NCBI RefSeq assembly: GCF_038784515.1
Contig: NZ_CP152376.1
Location: 3,844,001-3,908,000 of the forward strand
Source of the DNA: Rhodoferax sp. GW822-FHT02A01
GTDB taxonomy: Bacteria; Pseudomonadota; Gammaproteobacteria; Burkholderiales; Burkholderiaceae_C
Direction: 5' to 3'
Length of the DNA: 64,000 bases
The translations under genes and the position numbers were made by a program. Below the pieces are notes generated by a model, which searched no databases, was not told where the DNA came from, and saw only the letters and a list, made by a program, of their open reading frames with translations. How positions within the stretch are numbered: the stretch's first letter is position 1; the number at the start of each line of letters is the position of its first letter. Shown one piece after another: positions 43,469 through 54,569 of the stretch.

Positions 43469-46117
43469 GTGACAGAAACCAAGCTCCCACCCCCCGCCCC
43501 CGCATCTATGAATGACATAGTGAAAATTGATGGTTCCGGCGAGCTGGCTGCCTTCTCTTATCCGGACGACCATCCCGTCATGGCGATGTGGATGCATGCC
43601 ACCCAAGGATTTTTGTCCAGGTTGGCTGCGGCGTTGCAGGTGGCTTCTGTACACCCATCGCGCGCACTGGTTCTGCTGCCCTATGCGCAGTTGCGGCCAT
43701 TGGCCGCACGTTTGTGGACGCGACGGTTCGGTGATGGCTTTGCGCCCCGCTTCGAGACCACTATGAACTGGAGCAGCGACGTAGGCGCCTTCAGTCCGGC
43801 GCCTACCGATATCCGCATGGATGCCACTTGGGACACCTTGAGCGCGCAATCCATGCTGGCCCAGGCCGGTCTGGCTGAGCAGCAGACTGCATTGGCCGGA
43901 TTGCTGGTGCAGACGGCGCACCAATTGGCCCCACTGGCCGCGGCTTGCCCGCCCTCTGAGCGTCCGCAATGGGCCCGGCAGGCCCGCCAGTCGGTGGCCC
44001 TGGGCATGGCGTCCGGCGCCATGCAATGGGAGCTGGCGGTTGCAGGGATTGCGGTGGAGTGGGCGGCCTTGTCCAACTACCCCAGCGATCTGTTGTTTGA
44101 ACGTGATCAATGTCCCGACGTGGACTGCCTGGTGATGGTGCAGGGCATTGCCAACGATCCGCTGGCCCTAGGACTGAAGCCGGTATGGGGTGAACGCCTG
44201 CTGGTCATGGCACTGCAGGATGCAGAAGCCGCACCCTCGCGTGAAGCAGGCATCGGTCTGCATGCCTGCCACGATGCCGAGGACGAGGCGCAGCGCTGTG
44301 CCGCACAAGCATTGGCACGCATTGCAGAGGGCGCATTTCCCCTGGCGCTGGTGTCTTCGGACCGGGCGTTGACACGCCGCGTGCGCGCCCTGCTGGATGC
44401 GTCCGGTGTGGCCATACGTGACGAGAACGGTTGGAAGCTCTCCACCAGCCACGCAGCCGCCGGCGTCATGACCTTGCTGCAGGCGTGCGCCTGGAACGTC
44501 AGCAGCGACCAGATGCTGAACTGGCTCAAACGGTGCGCGCTGGACTTTGCGCCAGCGCGCGACGCGTTGGAAGTGGCCTTGCGGCGCGACCAGGTGCGCG
44601 ACTGGCGCCATGCGGCAAACAGCGATAGCGTGCGCCGCAGTGAGGACTTGGCCGCCACGCTGCAGGCCATTGAACTGGTGCGATCCGGCGCCAAAGGACT
44701 GCACACCCTGGCGCAGTGGCTGGGATGGTTGCGCTCCGCACTGACCAGTTGCGGCATGTGGCAGGTTCTGGAGACGGACGCTGCGGGTGCGCAGCTGGCG
44801 CAGACCCTGGGCCTGTTGGCGGGGCCGAGCGTGGACGCGTTGCTATCGGATTCGCTGTGGTCGCAGCAGCGCATGGATTTGAGCGCCTTCAGCCGCTGGG
44901 TCAATGAGTCGCTGGAGGCGCAAAGCTTCAAACCCGAATACCCCGAACGCGAGCAGGTGGTGATTCTGCCGATGAGCCAGATGCTGGGCCGTCCCTTTGC
45001 GGCCGTGTTGCTGGCAGGCTGCGATGAAGTGCGGCTGCTGGCAGCGCCCGAGCCGCCTGGCATCTGGACCGCGGCCCAGCGCGAAGCATTGGGCCTGCCG
45101 TCGCGTGACGCCTTGCAGGCCAACCAGCGTGCCGCCTGGCACAGCGCCTTGCAGACACCGGTGTGTGATGTGTTTTGGCGCAGCAGTGATGAAAGCGGCG
45201 AGGCCCTGTTGCCCAGCCCGTTGGTGCAATTGCTGCAGGAGTCCGGCGATGACGCCGCACCCGCTGCGGATCAGCGCGCGTCGCGTCCGGTAGATGCCCA
45301 TCCCACGGCCATGCCGCAGCCCACGGGCGAACAGTTGCCGGTTTCGCACCTGACCCAGGGCGCCTACGACGACCTGCGCCACTGCCCCTACCGTTTCTTT
45401 GCCCTGCGTCAGCTGGGTTTGAAGTCGGTGGACGAACTGGAGCAGGAGGTCGACAAGCGGGACTTTGGCGTCTGGCTGCACGCGGTGCTGCAGCAGTTCC
45501 ACACCACGCTGGCCATGCAAGCCAGCGCCAACCGTGCGCAGCGACAGGACATGTTGGAAGCAGCGGCACTGGAAGCTACCCGAAAGATGGGTCTGGACGA
45601 GGGCGAATTCCTGCCCTTTGCCGCGTCTTGGCCCGCCGTGCGCGAGGCCTACCTGGACTGGTTGCAACAGTACGAGACTACCGAGTCGGCCGTATTTGCC
45701 AGCGGTGAGACCGACTGCGCGCAGCAGATCGGGCCTTTGCAGATCCGTGGCCGCGTGGACCGTGTAGACCATCTGGCTGGTGGTGTGGTGATGGTGCTGG
45801 ACTACAAGACCGAGAGCAGCGACAAGACGCGTGCCCGCATCAGCGACCCGCTGGAGGACACGCAAATGGCCTTCTATGCAGCGCTGCTGCCGCAGGACAC
45901 CTTGCGTGGTGCCTACGTCAACATCTCTGAAAAGAAAACCGCCACCATGGAGCAAGCGGACATTGTGCAGGCGCGCGATGCGCTCATTGAGGGCATGCTG
46001 AGCGACATGCAGCGCATCGCCGAAGGCGCACCCTTGCCCGCGCTGGGGCAGGGCAAGGCCTGCGACTACTGTGACGCTCGTGGCCTGTGCCGCAAAGACT
46101 TCTGGGGTAGTACATGA
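43469..46117 (+). CDS. addB: AddB-like nuclease subunit of a double-strand-break repair complex
   Basis: 882 residues from a GTG at 43469; an ATG at 43508 is a possible later start. The N-terminal two thirds look like a helicase fold without a proper Walker A. The C-terminus is a PD-(D/E)XK nuclease of RecB type: RGRVDRVDH and VLDYKTE with the catalytic Asp and Lys near 777. An iron-sulfur cage is suggested by C637 (CPYRFF) and the final [10 protein letters not shown], as in AddB. Overlaps addA by 4 bases. AddAB resects broken DNA ends for RecA. Confidence 0.85.
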   Translation: MTETKLPPPAPASMNDIVKIDGSGELAAFSYPDDHPVMAMWMHATQGFLSRLAAALQVASVHPSRALVLLPYAQLRPLAARLWTRRFGDGFAPRFETTMNWSSDVGAFSPAPTDIRMDATWDTLSAQSMLAQAGLAEQQTALAGLLVQTAHQLAPLAAACPPSERPQWARQARQSVALGMASGAMQWELAVAGIAVEWAALSNYPSDLLFERDQCPDVDCLVMVQGIANDPLALGLKPVWGERLLVMALQDAEAAPSREAGIGLHACHDAEDEAQRCAAQALARIAEGAFPLALVSSDRALTRRVRALLDASGVAIRDENGWKLSTSHAAAGVMTLLQACAWNVSSDQMLNWLKRCALDFAPARDALEVALRRDQVRDWRHAANSDSVRRSEDLAATLQAIELVRSGAKGLHTLAQWLGWLRSALTSCGMWQVLETDAAGAQLAQTLGLLAGPSVDALLSDSLWSQQRMDLSAFSRWVNESLEAQSFKPEYPEREQVVILPMSQMLGRPFAAVLLAGCDEVRLLAAPEPPGIWTAAQREALGLPSRDALQANQRAAWHSALQTPVCDVFWRSSDESGEALLPSPLVQLLQESGDDAAPAADQRASRPVDAHPTAMPQPTGEQLPVSHLTQGAYDDLRHCPYRFFALRQLGLKSVDELEQEVDKRDFGVWLHAVLQQFHTTLAMQASANRAQRQDMLEAAALEATRKMGLDEGEFLPFAASWPAVREAYLDWLQQYETTESAVFASGETDCAQQIGPLQIRGRVDRVDHLAGGVVMVLDYKTESSDKTRARISDPLEDTQMAFYAALLPQDTLRGAYVNISEKKTATMEQADIVQARDALIEGMLSDMQRIAEGAPLPALGQGKACDYCDARGLCRKDFWGST

Positions 46118-49100
46118 GCGGCATGCCCGATACCGCCGCGTTCGAGTGGAATGGCGCGACCGTGGCGCGTGAGCGCTTCTACCGGATCGCCTGTGATCCG
46201 CGTCGCAGTGTGGCGGTGGAAGCCTGCGCTGGCGCCGGCAAGACTTGGATGCTGGTTTCGCGCATGGTGCGGGCCCTTCTGCTAGGCGCGGCACCGCAGG
46301 ATATTCTGGCCATCACATTCACCAAGAAGGCCGCAGGTGAAATGCGCCAGCGCCTGCAGGAATGGCTGCACCAGTTCTCCAGCGCAACTGACGCGCAGTT
46401 GCAAAGCGAACTGCGTATGCGCGGCTTTGCCCAGCCGGCCACGGCGGAGCAGCTGCACACGCTGCGCGGGCTGCACACCGCTTTGCTGCACGGTGGCAGG
46501 CCGGTGCAGATCCGCACCTTCCACAGCTGGTTTGCCGCACTCTTGCGCACCGCACCCCTGGGCGTTCTGCACAGCCTGGGCCTGCCCTCGGCCTATCAGC
46601 TGCTGGAGGATGACAAGCAGGCCACAGCATTGGTTTGGCGGCGCTTTCAGACCCGAATCGCCAAAGAGGAAGCGGCGCGAACGGACTATGCCCAGGCAGT
46701 GCAAACCTACGGCCGCTTCAATGCACACAAGGCGCTGGAGTCTGCGCTTTCCAAGCGCACCGAATTTGCGCTGGCCGACGCCCAGGGTGTGGTGGAGCAA
46801 TCGGTGGATCCTTTTGCCCGGCAGTTCCCGGACTTTGCCGCCCATGCCACGCCCGATGCGGCCCTGCGCAGCGACGAGATCCGTGCGCTGCTGCAGCGAG
46901 TGGCCAGCATCCTTGGTGCCCAAAAAGGCGCTAAGTGCCAGCAGGCCGCCAGCGCACTGGAGCGCGCCCTGACCGAAGGCCGCGATGCGGACATTGCAGA
47001 TGCCTTGCTGACCCAAAAGGGAGAGCCGCGCAAGCTGGGCGACAAGTTTGCACAGGCCGAAGTGGTGCAGCAGGCGCAGGACTTTTTGCTGCGGCTGAAC
47101 CAGGCCCGCCTGCAGCACGCCGCCTGGCTGCACCAGCAGCGCATGGCGCGTCTGAGCCGCATCCTGCTGGACGAATATGCGCAGCTCAAGCGCGAGCACG
47201 GCTGGATCGATATGGGCGACCTGGAGCGTGCGGCACTGGTGCTGTTGCGGGACGAAGAGCTCAGCGGCTGGGTGCAGGAGCGGCTGGATGCGCGGGTGCG
47301 GCATCTGCTGATCGACGAGTTCCAGGACACCAACCCGTTGCAGTGGCAGGCGCTGCACGCGTGGCTGTCGGGCTACGCCGGTGCCGGCAACGCACCGTCG
47401 GTGTTCATCGTGGGCGACCCCAAGCAAAGCATTTACCGCTTTCGCCGCGCCGAACCCCAGGTGTTCCGTGCCGCCAAGGCTTTTGTCCAGGAGGGGCTTG
47501 GCGGTGACCTGCTGAGCTGTGACCACACACGGCGCAATGCGCAGGCCGTGATTGCCACGGTCAATGCTGTCATGGCCGAGGCCCAGGAGCGGCAGGAGTT
47601 TGAAGGCTTTCGCCAGCACACCAGTGAATCTTTGGATGCTGGGCAGGTGCTGCAACTGCCCGCCATTGAGCCGATGGAGTCGCGTGACACTGAGGCGCGG
47701 CAGGCGTGGCGTGATTCGCTCACGCAACCGCGCTTTGAGGAAGAGGAAAGCCGCAAGGTGCTGGAATGCCGCCAGGCCGCGCTGTGGCTGCAATCGCGCA
47801 TGCAGGCCTCGGGCGGTACCTTGGCACCCAAGGACGTGATGGTGCTGGCGCGCAAGCGTGAACGCCTGGGCCTGATGCAAGCTGAGCTGGCAGCACTGGG
47901 CATACCGGCCCAGCAACCCGAGAAGAGCGACTTGATCGACTTTGCCGAGGTGCAGGACGTGGTGGCTTTGCTGGATGCGCTGGTGTCGCCACAGCATGAC
48001 CTGTCCCTGGCGCGGGCGCTGAAATCGCCTTTGTTTTGTGTGAGCGATGCGGACCTGGTGCAACTGGCGTTGCAGCGCAAGACCATGCAAGTGGCAACGC
48101 CCAAGGGCAGCACCACCAGCTGGATGCAGGTGCTGCAATCCGGCGCCAGCCTGCCGCAGATTCTGCAGACTTCCGCGCGGCAACTCGCCCTGTGGAAAAC
48201 CTGGGTAGACAGCATGCCGCCGCATGATGCGCTGAGTGCCATCTACCAAAGCGGTGATGTGCTGGCCCGCTTTGCGGCAGCCGCGCCAGCCAACCAGCGC
48301 GATGGCGTGGTGGCCAACCTGCAAGCCGTGCTGCATGCGGCGCTGGCGGTGGACGGTGGACGCTACATCACGGCCTACCGCCTGGTACGCGCCCTGCGCG
48401 CGGGCGGCAACAAGGCGCCGGTGCGCTCCGACAGCGGCGCCATGCGCTTGCTGACCATCCACGGCGCCAAGGGTCTGGAGGCGCCACTGGTGCTGTTGCT
48501 GGACACCGATGCTCGCGAGGCGCGCGCCGAGACCATGGGCGCCCTGGTGGACTGGCCCGGTGAAGCTGCGTTTCCGCGCCGCTTCATCTTTCTGGCCAGC
48601 GAATCCAATCCACCTGCTTGCGTGGTGGATGCACTGCACATGGAGCAGGCCGAGCGCAGCCGCGAGGAGCTCAATGCGCTCTACGTGGCATTGACCCGCA
48701 CCCAACAGACGCTGGTGATTTCCAGCGTGGTGCCACGCAGTGCCAATCCCGCAAGCTGGTGGGCACAGTTGGTACCTCACGCGCAATCGGTGGACGTGGA
48801 GCCAGCGGAGTCCGGCCTTTCTACAGAATCAACGGGAACAGATCAGGTCGCAGTGGGCTTTGTCATGCCGACCTTGCCGGAGCTGCCAACAGCGCTGCGC
48901 TGGGGGGAGAACGCGGGGGGTAGTGCCAGACCCCAGCCCGAGGCCGACAGCGTGGAATCCCGCGTCGGCCAGGCCATGCACCGCCTGCTGGAACTGCTGC
49001 CGGTGCGCGCTGGCGGCTATGGCAGGGCAGAGACGCCTTGGCCGGAATCCCGCACGGTCCACACGGCCCAAGCCTTCGCTCTGGATGCGCAGCACATGAC

Positions 49101-49425
49101 GCTTGCCGTGGACATGGCCCGGCGCATTGCCACGGGCGATGCGGCCTGGGCCTGGGATGCGGAGCAGCTGTCATTCCATGCCAACGAAGTTCCATTGAGT
49201 CGCGGCGGACGCCTGCTGCGCATAGACCGGCTGGTGCAATTGCGTTCCAGCGGCGAATGGTGGGTGTTGGACTACAAATCCAGCGCGGCGCCCCAAAACG
49301 ATGCCGCATTGTGTGATCAACTCCTGGGGTACCGCGCATCCATTGCGCAGACCTACGGCGCCGCTACCGTGCGTGCCGCCTTTTTGACGCCCCAGGGCGC
49401 ACTGATTGAACTGAATACACCATGA
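46114..49425 (+). CDS. addA: AddA-like helicase-nuclease
   Basis: 1103 residues. UvrD-type superfamily 1 helicase: Walker A AGAGKT (about 39-44), ITFTKKAAGEMRQR, Walker B LIDEFQDTN (about 399-407), GDPKQSIYRFR (about 434-444), TIHGAKGLEAPLV and ALTRTQQTL. The C-terminal nuclease domain carries LRIDRLVQ and VLDYKSS (about 1052). With AddB it forms the end-processing enzyme that replaces RecBCD. Starts in the overlapping ATGA of addB; the next gene overlaps its stop likewise. Confidence 0.92.
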   Translation: MSGMPDTAAFEWNGATVARERFYRIACDPRRSVAVEACAGAGKTWMLVSRMVRALLLGAAPQDILAITFTKKAAGEMRQRLQEWLHQFSSATDAQLQSELRMRGFAQPATAEQLHTLRGLHTALLHGGRPVQIRTFHSWFAALLRTAPLGVLHSLGLPSAYQLLEDDKQATALVWRRFQTRIAKEEAARTDYAQAVQTYGRFNAHKALESALSKRTEFALADAQGVVEQSVDPFARQFPDFAAHATPDAALRSDEIRALLQRVASILGAQKGAKCQQAASALERALTEGRDADIADALLTQKGEPRKLGDKFAQAEVVQQAQDFLLRLNQARLQHAAWLHQQRMARLSRILLDEYAQLKREHGWIDMGDLERAALVLLRDEELSGWVQERLDARVRHLLIDEFQDTNPLQWQALHAWLSGYAGAGNAPSVFIVGDPKQSIYRFRRAEPQVFRAAKAFVQEGLGGDLLSCDHTRRNAQAVIATVNAVMAEAQERQEFEGFRQHTSESLDAGQVLQLPAIEPMESRDTEARQAWRDSLTQPRFEEEESRKVLECRQAALWLQSRMQASGGTLAPKDVMVLARKRERLGLMQAELAALGIPAQQPEKSDLIDFAEVQDVVALLDALVSPQHDLSLARALKSPLFCVSDADLVQLALQRKTMQVATPKGSTTSWMQVLQSGASLPQILQTSARQLALWKTWVDSMPPHDALSAIYQSGDVLARFAAAAPANQRDGVVANLQAVLHAALAVDGGRYITAYRLVRALRAGGNKAPVRSDSGAMRLLTIHGAKGLEAPLVLLLDTDAREARAETMGALVDWPGEAAFPRRFIFLASESNPPACVVDALHMEQAERSREELNALYVALTRTQQTLVISSVVPRSANPASWWAQLVPHAQSVDVEPAESGLSTESTGTDQVAVGFVMPTLPELPTALRWGENAGGSARPQPEADSVESRVGQAMHRLLELLPVRAGGYGRAETPWPESRTVHTAQAFALDAQHMTLAVDMARRIATGDAAWAWDAEQLSFHANEVPLSRGGRLLRIDRLVQLRSSGEWWVLDYKSSAAPQNDAALCDQLLGYRASIAQTYGAATVRAAFLTPQGALIELNTP

Positions 49426-50675
49426 AACTATCCATTCCCGTGGCCATCGTCGGGGGCGGCCCCGCCGGCCTGATGGCCGCACACCGCCTGGCCGAGGCCG
49501 GCGTTGCCGTTCATCTGTTTGATGCCATGCCCTCGATCGGACGCAAATTCCTGCTAGCCGGCAAGGGCGGGCTGAACCTCACCCATTCCGAGAGCGCCGA
49601 CACCTTTGCCGGCCGTTACGGCGAGCGGCGCGATGCGATCGAGCGTCTGCTCAAGGACTTCGACTCCAGCGCCTTGCGCACCTGGGTGCAGGAGCTGGGC
49701 ATTGATACCTTTGTCGGCACGTCCGGGCGGGTCTTCCCCAAGGACATGAAAGCGGCACCGCTGTTGCGCGCCTGGCTGCAGCGTCTGCGCCATCCGCCTG
49801 GCGGCGTGGGTGTGCAGTTCCACATGCGCCACCGCTGGCTGGGCTGGGGTGAAGACCGTGCCCTGCAATTTGAAACGCCAACGGGCACGGTGGAAGTACA
49901 GGCCCAGGCCGTGGTGCTGGCGCTGGGTGGTGGCAGCTGGGCGCGTCTCGGGTCCAACGGCGCCTGGGTGCCCTTGCTGGTGCAGCAGGGCGTCTCGGTG
50001 GCGCCCTTGCTGCCGTCCAATTGCGGATTCGACGTAAAAGGCGGCTGGAGCGAGCATTTCTCCACACGCTTTGCCGGGCAGCCGTTCAAATCGGTAGCCA
50101 TCACGCTGACAGGGCCGCAGGGCGCGCAGTGGCGGCGCAAGGGTGAGTTTGTGGCAACCGCCCACGGGGTGGAAGGCAGCCTGGTGTACGCGGCATCGGC
50201 ACCGCTGCGCGATGAGATCATTCGCAACGGCAGCGCAACCTTCACGCTCGATCTGCTGCCCGACGTGTCTGCCGAAAAAGTGGCGCAGGAGGTAGCCCAT
50301 CCGCGTGGATCGCGTTCACTCTCCAGCCATCTCAAAAGCCGCCTGAATCTGGACGGCATCAAGTCGGCCATCCTGCATGAATTGCTGGGTAAGGCTGCGT
50401 TCAACGATCCGGCGCAACTGGCTGCTGCCATCAAGGCACTTCCCATCACGCTGCAGGCGGCCCGGCCGATTGATGAAGCCATCAGCAGTGCCGGTGGCGT
50501 GCTGTTCGAGGTGCTGACCCCGGGGCTGATGCTGGAGCAACTGCCCGGCGTGTTCTGCGCCGGTGAAATGCTGGATTGGGAAGCGCCCACGGGCGGCTAT
50601 CTGCTGCAGGCGTGTTTTGCCACCGGCCATGCGGCGGGGTTGGGTGCGCTGGACTGGTTGCGCCGCGGCGCCTAG
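49422..50675 (+). CDS. FAD-dependent flavoprotein, HI0933/BaiN-like
   Basis: 417 residues. N-terminal dinucleotide fold [21 protein letters not shown], the [18 protein letters not shown] stretch typical of the HI0933 family, and a C-terminal FAD contact [25 protein letters not shown]. The reaction is not known for this branch. Overlaps addA by 4 bases, so it is transcribed with the repair genes; whether there is a working link is unclear. Overlaps the convergent kinase gene by 4 bases. Confidence 0.85.
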   Translation: MKLSIPVAIVGGGPAGLMAAHRLAEAGVAVHLFDAMPSIGRKFLLAGKGGLNLTHSESADTFAGRYGERRDAIERLLKDFDSSALRTWVQELGIDTFVGTSGRVFPKDMKAAPLLRAWLQRLRHPPGGVGVQFHMRHRWLGWGEDRALQFETPTGTVEVQAQAVVLALGGGSWARLGSNGAWVPLLVQQGVSVAPLLPSNCGFDVKGGWSEHFSTRFAGQPFKSVAITLTGPQGAQWRRKGEFVATAHGVEGSLVYAASAPLRDEIIRNGSATFTLDLLPDVSAEKVAQEVAHPRGSRSLSSHLKSRLNLDGIKSAILHELLGKAAFNDPAQLAAAIKALPITLQAARPIDEAISSAGGVLFEVLTPGLMLEQLPGVFCAGEMLDWEAPTGGYLLQACFATGHAAGLGALDWLRRGA

Positions 50676-52567
50676 GGTTGGGGCTGGTAGCCGGCGAGCA
50701 GTTGGCGCAGCTCGTCGGCCTTGAAGGGCTTGGAGAGAAAGCCGTCCATGCCGGCCTCTTCACAAGCCAGACGGTCGCTGGGCAGTGCATTGGCTGTCAT
50801 AGCGATGATGGGTAGACGCTTGCCGGACTGCGCCGCCTCATAGGCGCGGATGGCGCGGGTGCATTCCAGTCCGTCCATGACCGGCATCTGCATGTCCATG
50901 AGTGCCACGTCAAAGCGGTCTTGCATGGCGAAATGCAAGCCCTCTTCACCGTTCTGTGCCAGTGTCACCCGATGGCCCGCACGCTCCATCAGGCTGATGG
51001 CCAGTTTCTGGTTGATGGGGTGGTCCTCCACCAGCAAGACCTTCAGACTCTGTGGTACTCCGTTTTCGGGCAGCAGGGGCGTGGCGACCTTGCCTGCGGA
51101 GAGCGGCAGCGCAGTTTCCAAGGGCCTGCCAATGGCCAGGGGCAAGCTGAATTCGAAGGTACTGCCCTGACCCGGAATGGACTCTACGCGGATATCGCCA
51201 CCCATCAACCGCACCAGGGTAGCGGAGATGGTGAGTCCCAGACCGGTGCCGCCGTAAGTGCGCGTGGTGGAGCTGTCGGCCTGGGTAAAGGCTTCGAACA
51301 CGCGCTCTTGCTTGTCCAGTGGAATGCCAATGCCGGTGTCCTTGACCCAGAAGCGGAAGTTGCGCTCCGCGTTGCGTGGGCCTTCCCAACCGACAGTCAC
51401 CTGACCCTGCGCGGTGAATTTGATGGCATTGCCCACCAGGTTGGTGAGCACCTGGCGCAAACGGTTGGGGTCCCCCACCAGGTAGGTATTCAAGGGGCCA
51501 GAGCTCAGGGTCTCCAGTTTCAGGCCCTTGGTCTGGGCGCGCACACGCAGTGGCGCCAGGCAATGGCGCATGACCTGTTCGAGGTCGAATTCCAGCGTTT
51601 CGAGTTCGATTTTGCCGGCTTCGATCTTGGAGAAGTCGAGTACCTCGTTGATGATGTTGAGCAGCGCTGCGGCAGACGATTTGACCACCAGCAGATGCTC
51701 GCGCTGCTCCTCGGTCAACGGCGTGTCCAGTGTCAGATCGGTCATGCCGATGATGCCGTTCATGGGTGTGCGAATTTCATGGCTCATGGTGGCCAGGAAT
51801 TCGCTCTTGGCCCGGTTGGACTCCTCGGCCTGGGCCTTGGCCATTTCCAGATCCAGCACCCGCTGCTTGATGGTGCGCGACATGGTGTTGAAGGCGGTCC
51901 CCAGCTGCCCCAGCTCATCGTCTCCTTCAAACACCGGTGCCGGATTGAGGTTGCCCTGGGTGACTTCTCTGCTCGCACGGGTGAGGTCGACCAGGTGACG
52001 GGTCAGCCAAATGCCCAGCAGCATCAGCAGCACAGCGGAGAGCACGAGTTCGCCTATCGCGATCAATGAGCCCTGTGCCAGCAGAGCCTTGCGTGCGGCC
52101 AGGATGTGTGAAAGGTCCATGCCCAGATACAGCGTGCCCAGTGGTTGGCCAAACATCAGGATGGGGGTTTGCACCTGGTGCATGGGCGTGGCTGATTGCA
52201 GCGAGATTTCAAACCCCTGGTCTGGCTTGGGCAGCGCCTTGTCCGCGGGCCAGCCGCTGGACGCCACCCGGTTGCCCTGGTTGTCCACCACGATCAGGTA
52301 CTGCACGCCCTTCTTGCTCAGGCTCTCGTCCAGCACCGATTGCACGGTGGCGTAGTCACGCTGGGCCAAGGGCGCAACCGTTGCCGCGGACAGCACGGGA
52401 ATGATTTGCTGGGCTTGCCGCTCCACCTGTTCAATCAGGTAGTCGTTCATCAGGCGCAGGCTGTTGGTCACCAGCAGCGTCAGCATGAAAGCCTCCACCA
52501 CCACGGCGGCCAGCAGAAAGCGGGCCCGTACCGAGCGCAGCGGCATGTGAAAGCGGCTCAGCTTCAT
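50672..52567 (-). CDS. Hybrid sensor histidine kinase with receiver domain
   Basis: 631 residues. Membrane helices at about 17-38 and 168-188 flank a periplasmic sensor domain of about 125 residues. HAMP (190-243), phosphoacceptor H263 in [13 protein letters not shown], a full ATPase domain ([16 protein letters not shown]), then a receiver domain (about 508-625) with D558 in [13 protein letters not shown]. Overlaps by 4 bases the gene of a PhnD-like periplasmic binding protein, which probably presents a ligand to the sensor domain. No Hpt or response regulator gene is near. Confidence 0.9.
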   Translation of the reverse strand: MKLSRFHMPLRSVRARFLLAAVVVEAFMLTLLVTNSLRLMNDYLIEQVERQAQQIIPVLSAATVAPLAQRDYATVQSVLDESLSKKGVQYLIVVDNQGNRVASSGWPADKALPKPDQGFEISLQSATPMHQVQTPILMFGQPLGTLYLGMDLSHILAARKALLAQGSLIAIGELVLSAVLLMLLGIWLTRHLVDLTRASREVTQGNLNPAPVFEGDDELGQLGTAFNTMSRTIKQRVLDLEMAKAQAEESNRAKSEFLATMSHEIRTPMNGIIGMTDLTLDTPLTEEQREHLLVVKSSAAALLNIINEVLDFSKIEAGKIELETLEFDLEQVMRHCLAPLRVRAQTKGLKLETLSSGPLNTYLVGDPNRLRQVLTNLVGNAIKFTAQGQVTVGWEGPRNAERNFRFWVKDTGIGIPLDKQERVFEAFTQADSSTTRTYGGTGLGLTISATLVRLMGGDIRVESIPGQGSTFEFSLPLAIGRPLETALPLSAGKVATPLLPENGVPQSLKVLLVEDHPINQKLAISLMERAGHRVTLAQNGEEGLHFAMQDRFDVALMDMQMPVMDGLECTRAIRAYEAAQSGKRLPIIAMTANALPSDRLACEEAGMDGFLSKPFKADELRQLLAGYQPQP

Positions 52568-53391
52568 TGCAGCGAGGCGCGTACTTCCTTGGCGTAGGGC
52601 TCCATTTGCTCCAGCTCCTTGGGTTTGAGCTTGCGGTAGCCTTCCAGCTTGTATTTCTCAAAATAGGCCTTGCCCTCGGGGCTGGCGGCAAAGGTCGTCA
52701 GAGCGGCGTCGATCTGTTCCTTGCGTGCAGACTGTCGTTTGTTGAGCATGTAGACGCGGCCCGCCATCGGGTCGCTGATGACCAGAAAGCGCATTTGCGC
52801 CTGCAGGTCGCGGCTCAGGCTCTGGTAGTTGGCCAGTGATGTAAAGCCTGCTGCTGCCTCGCCGGAGAGCACCAGTCGCGCAACGCTGTCGGAGGCGCTC
52901 ACGTACTTGAGGGTTTCGCTGTTGCCGTTCTGCTTCAGCCAGTGCTGTCCCCAGAGCGTGACCAGGGATGTGGGCGACAGGCCCAGGACCGGTTTGCCCA
53001 GCAGGTCTTTTGCCGTCTTGGCCTTGCTGCTGCCCGCTACCAGTGCCACTGCGCGGAAATCGGCGCTGTAAGTGAGCAGCGGGATGTAGTCCGCATCGGT
53101 CTGCGCAAGCCGGGCCTGGTGTCCGGTAGTGACCACCAGATCGTAGTCTTGATGCAACATGCGTTTGGCAAATTCAGTGAAGTCCGGCGCGGTGACCACC
53201 TCTACCGGGGTGCCCAGTGCTTTTTCCAGATGGGCGCGCAGTGGCTGGTACATCTCCAGAATCACGCGGGCACTGGTATGTGGCGCAATGCCCAGGTGGA
53301 ATACGCCTGCGGTTTGCGCTGATGCGCTCAAGGCTGCCAGCGAAAAGGCGGCTCCCAGAAACAATCGGCGGGTGACGAACGGCGTGCGCAT
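52564..53391 (-). CDS. PhnD-like periplasmic binding protein paired with a kinase
   Basis: 275 residues with an N-terminal [19 protein letters not shown], which fits a Tat or Sec signal. The mature protein follows the phosphate/phosphonate-binding (PhnD/SphX-like, type 2) pattern: [42 protein letters not shown] and a Ser/Thr-rich loop [11 protein letters not shown]. No transporter genes are beside it. Translational coupling to the hybrid kinase suggests a sensing role. The true ligand may be a phosphonate or another small anion. Confidence 0.82.
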   Translation of the reverse strand: MRTPFVTRRLFLGAAFSLAALSASAQTAGVFHLGIAPHTSARVILEMYQPLRAHLEKALGTPVEVVTAPDFTEFAKRMLHQDYDLVVTTGHQARLAQTDADYIPLLTYSADFRAVALVAGSSKAKTAKDLLGKPVLGLSPTSLVTLWGQHWLKQNGNSETLKYVSASDSVARLVLSGEAAAGFTSLANYQSLSRDLQAQMRFLVISDPMAGRVYMLNKRQSARKEQIDAALTTFAASPEGKAYFEKYKLEGYRKLKPKELEQMEPYAKEVRASLQ

Positions 53392-53463
53392 AAATTAAAC
53401 CTGTATGTTGTATGGCCCATTATCCCGCGCGCTGTCGATAGCCAGCCGGTTGTGTGTCAACGG

Positions 53464-54057
53464 CTACAGCGATTCCGGCGCATCAATCTTCAGTGAAGCA
53501 CCTGTGACGTAGAACTGGCCTCCTGCGACATAGTGCAAGGTGCGCAGTGCATCAGGTTGGTCGTCAAAATTCCAGTGCCCATCCTGGAACACGCGACTGT
53601 CAGCAAAAGCATGCGTGACCTCGCCGATGAACAGGTCATAGGTCGTCTGGTTGTGCGGCTCCGGCACCACTTTGCAGACCAGCCAACCCACACAGCCTTG
53701 CACCAGCGGCGCATCAACTTCGGGCACAGAGAAAAGCTGTGCATCATGGCGCTGCAATTTGTCGGGAAATTCCAGCGCGCTCTCAGACCCCAGGGCGAGT
53801 GTGAGCGCGGCAATGGACTGGCAGGGCAGGTTCAGGACAAACTGGCCGCTGGCTTCCACCAGTGCACGGGTGCGCGTAGCCTTGTCGATCACCACGGTGA
53901 CCTTGGGCGGGCTGAAGTCCAGTGGGCAGGACCAGGCGGCGGCCATGATGTTGACGCTGCCCGCGTGGGCGCTCGAGACCAGCACGGTCGGGCCGTGGTT
54001 CAGCAGGCGATAGGCCTTTTCAAGGGGGACGGATGCAAAGAATGCGGGAACGGGCAT
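53464..54057 (-). CDS. Flavin reductase-like FMN-binding protein
   Basis: About 197 residues from the ATG at 54057; a TTG at 54072 would overlap the preceding gene. Split-barrel fold of flavin reductases: LLNHGPTVLVSSAHAG, NIMAAAWSCPLDFSPP, VTVVIDKATRTRALVEASGQFVLNLP pattern and a closing LHYVAGGQFYVTG. It likely binds FMN and reduces flavin or a small substrate with NAD(P)H. Substrate unknown. Confidence 0.85.
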   Translation of the reverse strand: MPVPAFFASVPLEKAYRLLNHGPTVLVSSAHAGSVNIMAAAWSCPLDFSPPKVTVVIDKATRTRALVEASGQFVLNLPCQSIAALTLALGSESALEFPDKLQRHDAQLFSVPEVDAPLVQGCVGWLVCKVVPEPHNQTTYDLFIGEVTHAFADSRVFQDGHWNFDDQPDALRTLHYVAGGQFYVTGASLKIDAPESL

Positions 54058-54068
54058 GGGCAATACAG

Positions 54069-54296
54069 TCAAAGTCGTTGAAGTGCTTCGCGAATGCGCG
54101 CAATGGTGTCGGTCATGGACGCCTTGCTGGAGACTTCCAGACCCAGTTTGCGGGCGATGTCGTTGACGCGCGCCGGATTGAGTGGAACGCCACCGGCATC
54201 AATGGCGGCTATCAGGTCACGGGCACGCTGCTCGGGGCTGGGTTCCCGGGCGGAAAACCGCGTTTTCAGCCAGGCTAGCGTCCTTAGCGAAACCAT
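54069..54296 (-). CDS. Small hypothetical protein, 75 residues
   Basis: Helical, charged protein (starts MVSLRTLAWLKTRF; then PARVNDIARKLGLEVSSKASM, MTDTIARIREALQRL). No known motif that I recognise. Its stop lies 12 bases before the flavin reductase start on the same strand, so the two may be co-transcribed. Confidence 0.6.
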   Translation of the reverse strand: MVSLRTLAWLKTRFSAREPSPEQRARDLIAAIDAGGVPLNPARVNDIARKLGLEVSSKASMTDTIARIREALQRL

Positions 54297-54411
54297 GGCT
54301 ATTGCACAGGGTGGATGAACGGCGCCCGGTCCGGCAAGGACTTGTCAGCGCCATCGTTCTTGGGCAGGTGTTTGATCAATCTGTCCAAAGTGTTCATCCC
54401 AAAATGAGGTT

Positions 54412-54504
54412 GACGAGCCCTTACCCGGCACTGGCTCCACAGTTAGGGCTGCTTGGTTCCCCACCTGACCCGGTTGGCCGCTTCACCATGCGGGAGGGCC
54501 CGTC
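54412..54504 (-). ncRNA. ffs: Signal recognition particle RNA (4.5S)
   Basis: On the minus strand the conserved Ffh-binding core is plain: GGTCAGGTGGGGAACCAAGCAGCC, split here as GGTCAGG, then GGAACCAAGCAGCC. The ends pair (GACGGGCCCT with AGGGCTCGTC, one G-U), giving a single long hairpin of about 93 bases. A -10 TACAAT lies at 54517-54512, the right distance for a start near 54504. The RNA with Ffh targets membrane proteins to the translocon. Divergent from dnaX; 54297-54411 holds nothing else that I can name. Confidence 0.92.
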
Positions 54505-54511
54505 AACCGAG

Positions 54512-54517
54512 ATTGTA
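54512..54517 (-). promoter_or_regulatory. -10 hexamer of the ffs promoter
   Basis: TACAAT on the minus strand, seven bases before the expected 5' end of the SRP RNA. CGGTTT, 17 bp upstream, could be a weak -35. Confidence 0.55.
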
Positions 54518-54569
54518 GTCGAGCGCCGTTGTGAAAACCGGCACGCAACCCAGCCCGTAGAATCGCGGC

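Noticed and set aside
43424..44110. Long N-terminal extension of trxA into the addB region
   Set aside because: Thioredoxin begins at 43423 with a proper ribosome site; the extension is antisense to addB.
46282..48786. 834-codon minus-strand frame opposite addA
   Set aside because: Shadow of addA: no domains, Gln/His/Arg-rich composition typical of antisense frames.
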